Assembly (NCBI RefSeq): GCF_013168275.1
Contig: NZ_AP019547.1
Coordinates: 1,984,001 to 2,048,000, forward strand
Source: Candidatus Nitrotoga sp. AM1P
GTDB taxonomy: Bacteria > Pseudomonadota > Gammaproteobacteria > Burkholderiales > Gallionellaceae
DNA: 64,000 nt
Direction of reading: 5' to 3'
In this document: in pieces, positions 17,364-27,342 of the stretch
Layout: each line of letters starts with the position of its first letter
Position numbering within the stretch: the first letter of the stretch is position 1
Notes under the pieces: generated by a model
What the model saw: the letters and a program-made list of their open reading frames with translations, nothing else
What the model was told of the DNA's origin: nothing
Database searches by the model: none
Position numbers and translations under genes: made by a program

Positions 17364-18037
17364 TCACTCACGCATCGATTGGTAGCGCTGTCCCACATAC
17401 AGCCAGTATCAGAACCGATCAGCGGTGCGACCACTAAATCCGGCCAAACGCGACCATTACTGAATTTGACTCGAACACGAATCAGGTAGGGTAACCGCTG
17501 TTGAGTATCTCGATTTCCCCACTGGTCTCGCCATTGTGGCTCAGCATCTTTGGTTTCAGCACCAAAATAAGCAAAGCTTAATTCCTCTACATGATCCGCC
17601 AATACAATTTTTTCGGCATTTTCCAATGCGGTAAAATCAACACTGTCTGCGTCTGGAATAACCCGCCTCATTACTAATTGGCCAATATCCTTATCCTGCA
17701 CCAGCTCCAAACTAATCAGGAACAAACCACCCGGACCTAATCGCACAGCAATCGGAGCCACTAGCTTGAGACTATCTGGCTGACCGACGAACGCCAGATT
17801 CATATCTGCTTTTTTCTTCCAGTGAAATGGAGTGACTTGGCTTAATTCACGCCGCAAAAATCCTTGCAGCAAAGCCAAATGTGTCGAATTTTCAGCACGC
17901 ATCTCGCCAGCATCCCAGCTGCGTGCGCCTAAACGCATGCCACCAAACAGCAAGGCCAGGATAAAACCGAGCAAAGACATGGCAATTAGAAGTTCCAGCA
18001 AGGTGAAGCCGGTAACGCTGTGTTTATCCTGGCTCAC
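17360..18037 (-). CDS. gspJ: Type II secretion minor pseudopilin GspJ
   Basis: 225 residues with the type III prepilin peptide GFTLLELLIAMSLLGFILALLF after a short basic leader. The body matches GspJ (LALLQGFLRRELSQVTPFHW, NAEKIVLADHVEELSFAYFG). Cleavage before the Phe of GFTLLE by a prepilin peptidase is expected; that enzyme is not encoded in the window. The overlaps with gspI and gspK (4 bp each) show translational coupling. Confidence 0.9.
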   Translation of the reverse strand: MSQDKHSVTGFTLLELLIAMSLLGFILALLFGGMRLGARSWDAGEMRAENSTHLALLQGFLRRELSQVTPFHWKKKADMNLAFVGQPDSLKLVAPIAVRLGPGGLFLISLELVQDKDIGQLVMRRVIPDADSVDFTALENAEKIVLADHVEELSFAYFGAETKDAEPQWRDQWGNRDTQQRLPYLIRVRVKFSNGRVWPDLVVAPLIGSDTGCMWDSATNRCVSE

Positions 18038-18453
18038 AACGCTACTCCATTCACCAGTCGCAGCGTTTTCAGGCTGGCCGAGCGCGGCTGGTCGCTACCG
18101 CCCCATCGTACCTGAATTTCCACTTCCAGCAATGACACAGGTAAAATCGGCACTGGCACTCCAGTCTGGTTGCTCGTCTGTGTTGGAGCCACCAGATAAG
18201 GTCGAATACTGACATGCCAACGATAAACTGTATCAAATTCGCCATCGCTCTCACTTACTTTCAATGGAGTCTCGATGCCTATCGATGCTAACTTACTTTG
18301 ACCCAGCAACATTGCCTGCTGATATTCGTCAACACGACTGGCATTTCGCAAACCGCCAGAAAAAATCTGCATCAATACGCCTAATATCAGTGCCAGAATT
18401 ACAAATGCCACCAGCACTTCAAGCAAAGAAAAGCCACGACTGAATTTATACAT
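18034..18453 (-). CDS. gspI: Type II secretion minor pseudopilin GspI
   Basis: 139 residues from ATG 18453 (MYKFSRGFSLLEVLVAFVIL); the longer frame to 18474 would add seven residues to the leader and is less likely. The methylation motif GFSLLE and the ESDGEFDTVYRWHVSIRPY and LLEVEIQVRWG segments fit GspI, the minor pseudopilin that nucleates the tip complex. A 128-bp gap separates it from gspH upstream; nothing is seen there. Confidence 0.88.
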   Translation of the reverse strand: MYKFSRGFSLLEVLVAFVILALILGVLMQIFSGGLRNASRVDEYQQAMLLGQSKLASIGIETPLKVSESDGEFDTVYRWHVSIRPYLVAPTQTSNQTGVPVPILPVSLLEVEIQVRWGGSDQPRSASLKTLRLVNGVAL

Positions 18454-18581
18454 GCTTAAGGGGATTGTCAGCAAATAGCCTGGATATTTTCGCGGGTCTT
18501 AACTGATGCAATGTCATAGCAACGACCGCTTACATTAGATACAGCCAAAATTTCCAAATCGTCCAGATTCACATACAGCTC

Positions 18582-19037
18582 TTAATTGAGAATGGTGACC
18601 TGGCCAGTCAGCCAGTCGACATTAATATCGTATTTACGGACACCTGATGTTACCGTGATACGACCGCCAGTGGAGCTTCCATCCGGGTAGAAACGAATCG
18701 CGCCGACTTTGTCGGGCAGTAATTCAGATTGCGCTGTGAACAAGCTAATGTCCAACTTTGTAGGTAAGGCATAGCGGCGCTGATCGCCACTCACTTTGAA
18801 ATTTCGTTTTTCAACATCCAGTGTCAATGTCGATTCTTCTTTTCGCGTGACTGCTTGGCTGCGCGCTTGCCGTAAGCCAGCCGCCAGTTGGCGCGCCGCG
18901 CCCTTTAGTTCGGTGCCGGGCAGACCAGCAGAGATCATCGGCACCGCCAAGGCATATACCATCGCCATCAGCATCAGCACCACCAGTAATTCAAGCAGGG
19001 TAAAACCGGCGCTGGCACGCGATTTTATTCGCCCCAA
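18582..19037 (-). CDS. gspH: Type II secretion minor pseudopilin GspH
   Basis: 151 residues. The start is a TTG at 19037, with AAGGA 9 nt upstream and no ATG that keeps the leader. It overlaps the last 13 bases of gspG. GFTLLELLVVLMLMAMVYALAVP is the prepilin helix, and LKGAARQLAAGLRQARSQAVTRKEESTLTLDVEKR is typical of GspH/FimT. It is a minor pseudopilin that links the GspG shaft to the tip. Confidence 0.88.
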   Translation of the reverse strand: MGRIKSRASAGFTLLELLVVLMLMAMVYALAVPMISAGLPGTELKGAARQLAAGLRQARSQAVTRKEESTLTLDVEKRNFKVSGDQRRYALPTKLDISLFTAQSELLPDKVGAIRFYPDGSSTGGRITVTSGVRKYDINVDWLTGQVTILN

Positions 19038-19465
19038 TTATTGATATCCTTGTTTTCGCCTTCGCCACCCTCACGATTATCAAGGCCAAGTGAACTGATA
19101 TCAAAATCTTTGTTGTGCTGTCCCGGCGAAGCATAATGGTAATCATTGCCCCACGGATCTTTTGGCACCATCTTCGATCCCTTAATATAAGGACCGTTCC
19201 AACCAGTCGCACCAGTGGGTGCCTCGATCAATGCCGACAAGCTTTCCTGTGAAGTGGGATAGCGTCCTACTTCCAGCTTGAACAATTCCAAGCTCTGCCC
19301 AAACTGCTCGATTTGCAGCTTACCCGTTTTGCTTTTCGATGTACCAAGGTAATCCATTACTTTGGGCCCTACCAAGCCAGCCAACAGGCCCAAAATTACC
19401 AGCACTACCAGCAACTCAAGCAAGGTAAATCCTGTTTCCCGGCGTACCCGATTCATCCTGTTCAT
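19025..19465 (-). CDS. gspG: Type II secretion major pseudopilin GspG
   Basis: 146 residues from ATG 19465, which has GGAGAG about 7 nt upstream; the frame also contains a TTG at 19480. TGFTLLELLVVLVILGLLAGLVGPKVM is the canonical GspG prepilin helix. The C-terminal half (GRYPTSQESLSALIEAP, NGPYIKGSKMVPKDPWGNDYHYASPG) includes the calcium-binding loop region of GspG. It builds the pseudopilus shaft. Confidence 0.95.
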   Translation of the reverse strand: MNRMNRVRRETGFTLLELLVVLVILGLLAGLVGPKVMDYLGTSKSKTGKLQIEQFGQSLELFKLEVGRYPTSQESLSALIEAPTGATGWNGPYIKGSKMVPKDPWGNDYHYASPGQHNKDFDISSLGLDNREGGEGENKDINNWGE

Positions 19466-19591
19466 AATATCTCTCTCCAAAAATGTACCATTCTATTTCC
19501 TATGTTTTCCATGCTTCCTGAACACATCATTGCTTACGATAGAGTTCGATAAGGCTGAGCACCGTCATACAGTCGGACTCGCAATCGCTGC

Positions 19592-20812
19592 TTACATCGC
19601 CAAGTCGTTAACGCTGAGGATGGCAAGCAGAATTGACATAATAATACCGCCAATCAACAGCCCCAGCCCCAAAATCAGCACTGGCTCCATTAGACTTAAC
19701 ATACGCTTGACCGTTGTTTGCACCTCATTGTCATACACATCTGCAACGCGCAGCAGCATTTCTTCAAGCTGCCCCGTTTCTTCGCCAACCACTACCATAT
19801 GAACCGCAAGTTTGGGAAACAAACCCGTTTCCATCATTGGCTTGCCCAAACCCAATCCTTGCTTGAGCTGATTCGCTACGCTATCGAGTCCTTCAGCCAT
19901 GACGCTATTACTTAAAGTTTCTTTGATAATAAAGAGCGCGTTCAATAAAGTCACTCCGTTGCCGAGCAAAGTGCCTAAGCTGCGACTAAAGCGGGCCACC
20001 TCGATCTTTGCCACCAAGTCGCCTACCAACGGCAGACGCAGAAAAATGCCATCCCAGCGGTAGCGGCTGGTAGGGTTTTGCATTTGCTGTCGCAACAGCG
20101 CATAAATGGCTAGCCCACCAATCAGCAATATCCACCAGTCATGCCGTAGAAAATCACCCGCGGCAATAACGATTTGCGTTGGCAGCGGCAGGGTTTTACC
20201 GGATTGCTGAAACATCAGGGAAAACTGTGGCACAACGAATATCAGCAACATCATCACCGAACCAGCTGCCACCAACATCAGGATTGCGGGATAAATTAAT
20301 GCAGATGTAACAGTTTGCTTGAGCGCTTTGGCGCGTTCCATGAATTCAGTGATACGCGTCAGCACCGGACCAAGTGCGCCCCCAGCCTCGCCAGCACGCA
20401 CCATATTGAGGTAAAAACGGGAAAACACGCCTTTCTGCGCTTCCATCGCTACGGAAAGCGAAGCGCCTCCGCGCACGTCGTCGCGCACCTGTGTTAGCAG
20501 GTTACGCACTTTATCGTTTTCCGATAACTCGACCAGAATTTCTAATGCCCGATCAAGCGGCAAGCCGGCATGTAGTAAAGTTGCAATTTCACTCGTGAAT
20601 ACGCCAATTTCTGCCTGACTCACTCGACTGGAGCGTAACCATCCGAATGAAGTGTTTCCGGCAGCTCGTTCCAGCTGCGCCAGTTCAATCTGAATCGGAA
20701 TATAACCCATAGCCCGCAAACGATCTACGACCGCTTCATTAGTACGGGCTTCCATTTCGCCTTCCAGCGCTTCGCCGTCTGCACTAACCGCGTTGTATTG
20801 AAACACCGGCAA
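19592..20812 (-). CDS. gspF: Type II secretion inner-membrane platform protein GspF
   Basis: 406 residues with two T2SSF repeats. Each has a cytoplasmic helical domain ahead of membrane helices; the motifs include FTSEIATLLHAGLPLDRALEIL, MVRAGEAGGALGPVLTRI and VVVGEETGQLEEMLLRVADVYD. About three transmembrane segments are seen, including LLIGGIIMSILLAIL at the end. It starts 2 nt after the gspE stop and is followed by gspG after 126 bp. It is the rotor or scaffold that couples GspE to pseudopilus assembly. Confidence 0.95.
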   Translation of the reverse strand: MPVFQYNAVSADGEALEGEMEARTNEAVVDRLRAMGYIPIQIELAQLERAAGNTSFGWLRSSRVSQAEIGVFTSEIATLLHAGLPLDRALEILVELSENDKVRNLLTQVRDDVRGGASLSVAMEAQKGVFSRFYLNMVRAGEAGGALGPVLTRITEFMERAKALKQTVTSALIYPAILMLVAAGSVMMLLIFVVPQFSLMFQQSGKTLPLPTQIVIAAGDFLRHDWWILLIGGLAIYALLRQQMQNPTSRYRWDGIFLRLPLVGDLVAKIEVARFSRSLGTLLGNGVTLLNALFIIKETLSNSVMAEGLDSVANQLKQGLGLGKPMMETGLFPKLAVHMVVVGEETGQLEEMLLRVADVYDNEVQTTVKRMLSLMEPVLILGLGLLIGGIIMSILLAILSVNDLAM

Positions 20813-20814
20813 AA

Positions 20815-22584
20815 TTAAGCCTCCCGCGTCACGCGCAATACTTCCTCAATGGTCGTAACCCCTGCCATCACTTTGCGCAAACCATTATCAAACATGGTTC
20901 GCATGCCTTGATCGATTGCCAGCTTGCGGATTTCTCCAGCAGTTGCGTGCTGCATCACTAAACTGCGAATACCGTCACTCATCGGAAGTATTTCCACAAT
21001 ACTGACTCGACCAATATAGCCAGTGTGACCACAATGTGGACAGCCAACCGCATGATAAAGTTCAATCGGACGCGCTTCGGTAAAGCGATGTAACTCCATT
21101 TCCTCAACCACTTCGGGCAGCACGGTTCGCAATTGACGACATTGTTCACACAGTGTACGCACCAGGCGCTGCGCTAAAATACCAATAACGGTGGATGTCA
21201 AAAGGTAATCGTCCATGCCCATATCGAGCAGACGGTTAATTGTGCTGGCAGCATCGTTAGTGTGCAGAGTGGACAGCACCAAGTGACCCGTAAGTGCAGC
21301 CTGTACGGCAATTTGTGCTGTTTCCAAATCGCGGATTTCGCCGATCATGATTACGTCTGGATCCTGGCGTACAATAGAGCGAAGGGCGTTGGCAAAAGTA
21401 AGGCCGATCTGCGCTTTGACCTGAATCTGGTTTACACCTTCCATCTGATATTCAACCGGGTCTTCCACCGTGAGTATCTTCACATCCGATTTGTTCAGCG
21501 TTTGTAATGCGGTGTAGAGCGTAGTAGTTTTGCCACTCCCGGTAGGGCCGGTGGCCAGAATAATGCCATGGGGTTGCTGCAATACATCTATGAATACTTT
21601 GAGCACATCATCATCAAATCCCAGTGCGGCAAAATTTAGGGTAGTACCACTCTTGTCGAGAATCCGCATAACCACGCTCTCACCATGCATGGTAGGCACA
21701 GTAGAAACACGCAAATCGACTTCTTTACTCTGAATTCGCAATTTGATGCGGCCATCTTGTGGCAGACGCCGTTCTGCAATATCCAAGCTTGCCATGATTT
21801 TAATCCGCGATATGACGGCAGCGGACAAGCGTCGCGGCGGCGACTCTACCTCGTGCATCACTCCGTCTACCCGGTAACGCACGATCAGACGATTTTCGAA
21901 TGGCTCGATGTGAACATCGGATGCACGTGCCTCCAGCGCATGACCAATAATCAAATTAACCAGACGGATAACCGGCGCCTCGCTGGCAAGATCCTTAAGA
22001 TGCTGCACATCGTCGCCCGCACCTTCTTCATCGAGGGTTTCGATGTCGCCGACAATTTCCCCCATCGACGTCTTGCCGCTACCATAAAGACGTTCGAAAG
22101 CGCTTTCCATATCCGACTGCACTGCCACACGTACACTGACCGAACGATGCGTTAGCAAGCCAAAGGCATTGATGACGTATTGATCAAGTGGATCCACTAG
22201 CGCCAACACCAGCACGTGTTCATCTTCATGTAGCGGCAACGCTCTAGACTCTTTGAGAAAACGCACCGATACGCGCTCTTCCAGCAAGGGTACTTGGGGA
22301 TAATCAGTCGGCTCCACTAATATCAGCCCTAGCTGTGTCGCCAATGCCTCTGCCACATCACGGGCAGAAACCACGCCCAGCTTTAATAACAGTACGCCAA
22401 TACGCTCGTGTTCGCCGACTTCATCTTGCTGCAAGTTTAGCGCGCGCTCCAAATCGAGCGTACTCAGCTTCCCCTGCTCAACTAACCATTCTCCTAAACG
22501 TTTGCTCAACTGGATGCTTTCTGTGCAAAAAAGTGCAGGAATGGTATCACGAACATGTGGATTTTCGCGCAGGCAGGCTGTCAT
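20815..22584 (-). CDS. gspE: Type II secretion ATPase GspE
   Basis: 589 residues. The N-terminal part (about 30-170) is the GspE/PilB N1 domain that binds GspL. The ATPase core has Walker A GPTGSGKTTT at 346-355, an Asp box (MIGEIRDLETAQIAVQAALTGH) and the His box (LSTLHTNDA). A Cys4 zinc module (CEQC ... CPHCGHTGYIGR) lies near the end. It powers pseudopilus assembly. It is the first gene of the gspEFGHIJK unit; the N-terminal 20 residues are unusual for GspE and a start slightly downstream is possible. Confidence 0.95.
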   Translation of the reverse strand: MTACLRENPHVRDTIPALFCTESIQLSKRLGEWLVEQGKLSTLDLERALNLQQDEVGEHERIGVLLLKLGVVSARDVAEALATQLGLILVEPTDYPQVPLLEERVSVRFLKESRALPLHEDEHVLVLALVDPLDQYVINAFGLLTHRSVSVRVAVQSDMESAFERLYGSGKTSMGEIVGDIETLDEEGAGDDVQHLKDLASEAPVIRLVNLIIGHALEARASDVHIEPFENRLIVRYRVDGVMHEVESPPRRLSAAVISRIKIMASLDIAERRLPQDGRIKLRIQSKEVDLRVSTVPTMHGESVVMRILDKSGTTLNFAALGFDDDVLKVFIDVLQQPHGIILATGPTGSGKTTTLYTALQTLNKSDVKILTVEDPVEYQMEGVNQIQVKAQIGLTFANALRSIVRQDPDVIMIGEIRDLETAQIAVQAALTGHLVLSTLHTNDAASTINRLLDMGMDDYLLTSTVIGILAQRLVRTLCEQCRQLRTVLPEVVEEMELHRFTEARPIELYHAVGCPHCGHTGYIGRVSIVEILPMSDGIRSLVMQHATAGEIRKLAIDQGMRTMFDNGLRKVMAGVTTIEEVLRVTREA

Positions 22585-22710
22585 TCGCTTTTAATCAAGC
22601 CACAACATGAAGCATGTGCAGGCAGTCTCAAGGCAAAAAACGCAGGCGGATACTGCTTGAAATCAAAAGTGTTTGGTGTGTACGTGCCAAATTTAATGAT
22701 GGGAACGATA

Positions 22711-23496
22711 CTAGGGATAAAACAAAAACAAGCGATATCCAGTTGGTTTAAGGTCGGCAGTATCAAGATGTAGTTTGATGCCAATCTCATGGTTGGATAG
22801 TAACCCTTGTTTTTCGTCCTCACCGGGTTTGAGATATTCCGCTGGAGGGAAGATGCGACGCGCCAGTGCCTCATCCATCGAGTTGGTGAGTGTCAATTCG
22901 AGATTGGGATAGGTTTGCGCGTAAGGCGCACGGTTTCGCAAGATGGCATTGAGAACGATAGCGCTCGCTTGTTTCGGATCGGATTCCAGATCAGAAGACT
23001 CTATGCTCAACTGGTCAATTTTTTCCGGTAGCGGGATATCGCAGTTGAGTAGTTTGCAATAGGACGCGAGTGCTAGCTTGGTGCCCGGCAGGTGCGCGAC
23101 CAGTTCGACACGAAAAAAATGCACAGTCTGTGCCAGTAACACTATGAACAACAGCAATGTGACCAACACCCACGACCAGTGAACATTCTTTTTAATGACT
23201 GAAGGACTGATTTCCAGTGCGTCTTCTTTACTAGCCGTCGCAAGATGGCTGAAATCATATTTATCGTGGGTTGCGGGGATACGCTCTGCCGGACTTTTAA
23301 CCGGCACTTGTTGCATTTCCACTACATCCAGGGTCAGGGCAAGTTGCGGGCTAAGTTCGTTATCATGCAATTGTTTTATTGCGTTGAATATTGCCTGGCA
23401 ACGTCCGCAACGCACCATACCCTGATGCATATCCAGCTGAACTTGGCTGACCTTAAAGCGGGTGCCACACTCCGGGCATTGGGTGACTGCATTCAT
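22711..23496 (-). CDS. Zinc-ribbon (MJ0042-type) and DUF3426 membrane protein
   Basis: 261 residues from ATG 23496, which has GGAG 7 nt upstream and overlaps the prmA stop (ATGA); the longer frame to 23523 is discarded. The N-terminus is a zinc finger (TQCPECGTRFKVSQVQLDMHQGMVRCGRCQ, two CxxC pairs, shown in part). A transmembrane helix (about 125-145) and a C-terminal DUF3426 domain follow. This architecture directly downstream of prmA is standard in betaproteobacteria; the function is not established. Confidence 0.85.
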   Translation of the reverse strand: MNAVTQCPECGTRFKVSQVQLDMHQGMVRCGRCQAIFNAIKQLHDNELSPQLALTLDVVEMQQVPVKSPAERIPATHDKYDFSHLATASKEDALEISPSVIKKNVHWSWVLVTLLLFIVLLAQTVHFFRVELVAHLPGTKLALASYCKLLNCDIPLPEKIDQLSIESSDLESDPKQASAIVLNAILRNRAPYAQTYPNLELTLTNSMDEALARRIFPPAEYLKPGEDEKQGLLSNHEIGIKLHLDTADLKPTGYRLFLFYP

Positions 23497-24383
23497 CGCT
23501 TCACTCCGGATAAGCATGCCCAACCTTCTTCCACAACCGGTGGCCTGAAGTCAAACCATTGACCATAGATTTCCATGACGTCTCCGGCCTGTTCGCTGAG
23601 TACGCCGGATAATACAATCTGACCACCTTGCCACGTTGAGCCTGCCAGCAATGGCGCGAGTACTTTGAGAGGATTGGTAAGAATATTGGCGACTACAATG
23701 TCGACGTGTTGTTTCGGTGCGGCATTAGGCAAATAGAACTGCGCGTCAACTTGATTAACCATTGCATTGTCGCGGCTGGCTTGCACGGCTTGTGCATCCA
23801 GGTCTACGCCCGTGGCGCTGGCAGCGCCTAATTTGAGCGCAGCGATGGTCAGAATACCCGAGCCGCAGCCATAATCCAGAACGGACTCACCCCCTTGCAA
23901 ATGACTGTCCAACCAGCGCAGACACAAACGGGTCGTGGGATGGCTCCCGGTACCAAAAGCCAAGCCGGGATCGAGGGTAATGTTAATGGCACTGGGATCG
24001 AGCGGGGTGTGCCAGGTAGGCACGATCCAGAGGCGCTGCGAAATGCGGATGGGGTTAAACTGTAATTGAGTCAGGCGCACCCAGTCGTTGTCCGCCAAGG
24101 TTGCGATGACATAGTTTGGCGGTTTTTGCAGCCCGATGGCATGTGCCGCCTCCAGCATAATTGCATCTATCGGCGTATCTTCGATAAATAGAGCGGTAAC
24201 GCGATTGTGTGACCACAGATGAGAGACAGGTTCGCCCGGTTCCCCAAATATGGCTTGCTCATTCGAGGTATCAGCATCTGCATCGTGAATGTCCACCGAT
24301 AGTGCGCCGAGTGCCAACAGAGCCTCACTCAGCATCTCCGCCTGAGATGCAGATGCAGTGACCGTCAGCGTAAGCCAAGCCAT
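23493..24383 (-). CDS. prmA: Ribosomal protein L11 methyltransferase
   Basis: 296 residues, full length. The SAM-binding region has LDYGCGSGILTIAALKLGA, with the FGTGSHPTTRLCL motif in front and VVANILTNPL as the catalytic-loop motif, all diagnostic of PrmA. It trimethylates ribosomal protein L11 in the cytoplasm. It begins 1 nt after the accC stop, in the usual accB-accC-prmA order. Confidence 0.95.
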   Translation of the reverse strand: MAWLTLTVTASASQAEMLSEALLALGALSVDIHDADADTSNEQAIFGEPGEPVSHLWSHNRVTALFIEDTPIDAIMLEAAHAIGLQKPPNYVIATLADNDWVRLTQLQFNPIRISQRLWIVPTWHTPLDPSAINITLDPGLAFGTGSHPTTRLCLRWLDSHLQGGESVLDYGCGSGILTIAALKLGAASATGVDLDAQAVQASRDNAMVNQVDAQFYLPNAAPKQHVDIVVANILTNPLKVLAPLLAGSTWQGGQIVLSGVLSEQAGDVMEIYGQWFDFRPPVVEEGWACLSGVKR

Positions 24384-24384
24384 G

Positions 24385-25740
24385 TTATTTTACCTTGATA
24401 CGTTCGGCTAGCTTGTGTTCCAGATAGTGAATGCTGGTGCCACCTCGTAGAAAAGCAGCATCTAACATGAGCTCCTGATGCAGCGGGATATTAGTCTCGA
24501 TACCCTCTACCGCCATTTCTGATAGGGCGGTACGCATGCGGGCTATCGCCTGTTGGCGATTGTCCCCATATGCGATGATTTTGCCGATCATGGAATCATA
24601 GTGAGGCGGCACGAAGTAATTAGCGTACACATGCGAATCCACGCGAATGCCCGGGCCACCAGGAGGATGCCAAGTAGTAATGCGGCCAGCCGAAGGTGTG
24701 AACTTGTAGGGATGTTCGGCATTGATGCGGCATTCAATGGCATGACCTTTAAGCGTAATATCATTTTGCTTGAAACTGAGTTTTTCACCGGCAGCGATAC
24801 GGATCTGCTGTTGCACGATATCTATGCCCGTAATCATTTCGCTGACCGGATGCTCTACCTGTATACGAGTGTTCATTTCAATGAAAAAAAATTCATCGTT
24901 TTCATACAGAAATTCAAAAGTTCCCGCACCGCGATAGCCAATCTTGCGGCAAGCTGCCGCACAACGCTCACCAATTTTATTACGGAGACGAGTATTAAGC
25001 AGCGGTGCTGGCGCTTCCTCAAGAATTTTCTGATGGCGGCGTTGCATTGAGCAGTCGCGCTCACCTAAATATACCGCATTGCCATAAGAATCAGCCAGTA
25101 CTTGAAATTCGATGTGGCGTGGGTTCTGCAAAAACTTTTCCATATACACCACAGGATTATTAAACGCCGCCTGCGCCTCGCCACGCGTCATGACCACGGC
25201 ATTCAGCAACGCGGCTTCGGTATGCACTACGCGCATACCACGTCCGCCCCCGCCCCCGGCGGCCTTGATAATAACCGGATAACCGATACTGCGTGCAATC
25301 TTGGTAATTTCGGTTGGATTATCTGGCAGTGCGCCATCCACACCTGGTACACAAGGAATACCGGCTTTTTTCATCGCGTTTTTGGCGGACACTTTGTCGC
25401 CCATCAAACGAATGGTTTCCGGCCGTGGGCCAATGAATACAAACCCACTCTTTTCCACACGCTCAGCGAAGTCAGCATTCTCAGACAAAAAACCATAGCC
25501 TGGGTGGATGGCCTGTGCATCGGTAACTTCCGCTGCACTAATGATGGATGGAATGTGCAAATAGCTATTTAGCGAGGAAGCCGGGCCAATACATACCGAC
25601 TCATCGGCCAGTTTGACATACTTGGCATCTGCATCAGCTTCGGAATGCACGGCAACGGATTTAATGCCCATTTCACGACAAGCGCGCTGAATTCTTAAGG
25701 CAATCTCGCCTCGATTTGCGATGAGAATTTTTTCAAACAT
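24385..25740 (-). CDS. accC: Acetyl-CoA carboxylase biotin carboxylase subunit
   Basis: 451 residues, normal for AccC. It has the ATP-grasp features [14 protein letters not shown] and the N-terminal [23 protein letters not shown], then [16 protein letters not shown] as the active-site region. It carboxylates biotin on AccB with ATP and bicarbonate in the first step of fatty acid synthesis. It is transcribed with accB (3-nt gap). Confidence 0.97.
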   Translation of the reverse strand: MFEKILIANRGEIALRIQRACREMGIKSVAVHSEADADAKYVKLADESVCIGPASSLNSYLHIPSIISAAEVTDAQAIHPGYGFLSENADFAERVEKSGFVFIGPRPETIRLMGDKVSAKNAMKKAGIPCVPGVDGALPDNPTEITKIARSIGYPVIIKAAGGGGGRGMRVVHTEAALLNAVVMTRGEAQAAFNNPVVYMEKFLQNPRHIEFQVLADSYGNAVYLGERDCSMQRRHQKILEEAPAPLLNTRLRNKIGERCAAACRKIGYRGAGTFEFLYENDEFFFIEMNTRIQVEHPVSEMITGIDIVQQQIRIAAGEKLSFKQNDITLKGHAIECRINAEHPYKFTPSAGRITTWHPPGGPGIRVDSHVYANYFVPPHYDSMIGKIIAYGDNRQQAIARMRTALSEMAVEGIETNIPLHQELMLDAAFLRGGTSIHYLEHKLAERIKVK

Positions 25741-25743
25741 TAT

Positions 25744-26190
25744 TTAACCAATGATAAAAAGAGGTTGACCATATTCCACTGGCTGGCCACTCTCGACCAG
25801 AACCGCACTAATGACACCGCTTTGGTCAGCTTCGATTTCGTTGAGCAGCTTCATTGCTTCGATAATACAAAGAGTATCGCCCACGCTTACGCTCTGGCCC
25901 ACTTCCACAAAGGGTTTGGCACCAGGGGAGGGACTGCGGTAAAAACTACCAACCATCGGCGATTTCACTACGTGACCATCTGGTGCTGCGGGTTCGGCAA
26001 GCTCAGCAGGCACATCGGACAGCTGTGGGGCAAGCGTGGTCATATGCTGCTGCGGTGCAGCATAAACATGCTGCACCGCAGCAGCAGAACGTACAATGCG
26101 CACGCGTTCTTCGCCTTCACTGATTTCCAGCTCGGCAATACCGGAGCTTTCAACCAGTTCAATCAAGGTCTTAAGTTTACGTAAATCCAT
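25744..26190 (-). CDS. accB: Acetyl-CoA carboxylase biotin carboxyl carrier protein
   Basis: 148 residues. The N-terminal helix ([23 protein letters not shown]) is followed by a Pro/Ala linker and the biotinyl domain. The biotin-acceptor Lys sits in [14 protein letters not shown], the EAMKL variant of the usual [25 protein letters not shown] in front is the domain entry motif. It starts 2 nt after the aroQ stop, giving aroQ-accB-accC-prmA as one operon. Confidence 0.97.
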   Translation of the reverse strand: MDLRKLKTLIELVESSGIAELEISEGEERVRIVRSAAAVQHVYAAPQQHMTTLAPQLSDVPAELAEPAAPDGHVVKSPMVGSFYRSPSPGAKPFVEVGQSVSVGDTLCIIEAMKLLNEIEADQSGVISAVLVESGQPVEYGQPLFIIG

Positions 26191-26192
26191 AA

Positions 26193-26636
26193 TTAGCTCC
26201 TAACAGAATATTGCAGCGCGTATTGCACTGCGAGTTCATAACCGGTTGCACCCAGACCGCTGATAACGCCGATAGCAAGATCAGAAAAATATGATTCTTT
26301 GCGGAACGGTTCCCGTGCAAACACATTGGAAAGATGGACTTCAATAAATGGGATGGCCACCGCCGCTAGTGCATCGCGTAAAGCCACACTGGTATGCGTA
26401 AACGCAGCAGGGTTAATGACAATAAAATCGGTACCATCCTGGCGCGCCAAATGCACACGATCTACTAAAGCAGATTCAGAGTTACTCTGAAAATACAACA
26501 GATTTGTACCTTGCATGCGTGCTAAATGCTGTAATTTGTTGTTAATTTCGTCTAATGTAATATGGCCATACACGCTTGGCTCGCGGCTACCGAGCAAGTT
26601 CAGATTGGGGCCATGTAGAACCAGAATGGTTTTCAT
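26193..26636 (-). CDS. aroQ: Type II 3-dehydroquinate dehydratase
   Basis: 147 residues from ATG 26636; the frame opens at a TTG at 26654, which would add six residues before the conserved start. It has [23 protein letters not shown] with the catalytic Tyr, [20 protein letters not shown] and [15 protein letters not shown], the substrate-binding signature. It catalyses the third step of the shikimate pathway. It is the first gene of the accBC operon, as is common in proteobacteria. Confidence 0.95.
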   Translation of the reverse strand: MKTILVLHGPNLNLLGSREPSVYGHITLDEINNKLQHLARMQGTNLLYFQSNSESALVDRVHLARQDGTDFIVINPAAFTHTSVALRDALAAVAIPFIEVHLSNVFAREPFRKESYFSDLAIGVISGLGATGYELAVQYALQYSVRS

Positions 26637-26699
26637 GAACGCAGTTTGCCGCAAATTAGGACAAGTTGTCTATTATTTAGCAGAAATTGAGTGGAGTAA

Positions 26700-27113
26700 T
26701 TATGCGAGACGTTCTTCTTGCAAACGTTTACGTAATTCCTCAACGGTAAAAATGGAGGGGATAAAACTTCCTCGCAATGCGAGTAAATCTTTTTCAACGC
26801 TCACCAATGCATCTACCTTGGCTTTGTGTGCCACGGCCAAAAATACTTGACTAAATATACCGTGCGATGGCATCCAGTTGGATATGGACGCTATTTCACA
26901 GTATGGAAAAAACTCTTCCAGCAACAGATCCTGCTCAGCGATCGACAGATCAAATTTTGGGTAATTCAATGAGTCAAATAAATCTTCTTTTGTTGCGTTA
27001 CTGATTACCGGACGGATAGACTTCGCTTGCCAAGCCTTCTTCAACCATGCCAAATTTCCGTTGGCAAACAACAATGCAGAAAGTATTACATTGGTATCGA
27101 GAACAACGCGCAT
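26700..27113 (-). CDS. PIN-domain toxin
   Basis: 137 residues from ATG 27113 (MRVVLDTNVILSALLF); upstream codons in the longer frame lack a start signal. The Asp of VLDTNV and the later acidic residues (TKEDLF, VDALVSVEKDL) are the PIN nuclease metal ligands. Proteins of this COG1569 type are predicted RNases of type II toxin-antitoxin modules. It begins 1 nt after the stop of the small upstream gene, which is the likely antitoxin. Confidence 0.8.
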   Translation of the reverse strand: MRVVLDTNVILSALLFANGNLAWLKKAWQAKSIRPVISNATKEDLFDSLNYPKFDLSIAEQDLLLEEFFPYCEIASISNWMPSHGIFSQVFLAVAHKAKVDALVSVEKDLLALRGSFIPSIFTVEELRKRLQEERLA

Positions 27114-27114
27114 G

Positions 27115-27342
27115 TTATTCTTTGGGTCGACGCGCCCAAGCACAAGCGTCAGCTACATCTTTTTCGGAAATCCCCGATGCAATCAATTTTTCACGCACAG
27201 CTTCAACGCTTTGAACTAAGACGGGCGTCAAAGCATTAGTGGAACTGTCAACTTCAATATCAAAATGTTCAGAAGTTTCCACTGGAGAAACAATTCTATC
27301 TGGCGACGTAGTCTGATTGCTTGGAATTATCTTGACTTGCAT
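27115..27342 (-). CDS. Putative antitoxin partner of the PIN toxin
   Basis: 75 residues from ATG 27342 (MQVKIIPSNQTTSP), with GAGGTAG 6 nt upstream; the frame extends to 27441 but without a usable start. The C-terminus (VREKLIASGISEKDVADACAWARRPKE) is a short helical region with AWAR, the form seen in antitoxins paired with COG1569 PIN proteins. The TAAC-ATG junction with the toxin implies coupled translation. The assignment rests mainly on the pairing. Confidence 0.65.
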   Translation of the reverse strand: MQVKIIPSNQTTSPDRIVSPVETSEHFDIEVDSSTNALTPVLVQSVEAVREKLIASGISEKDVADACAWARRPKE

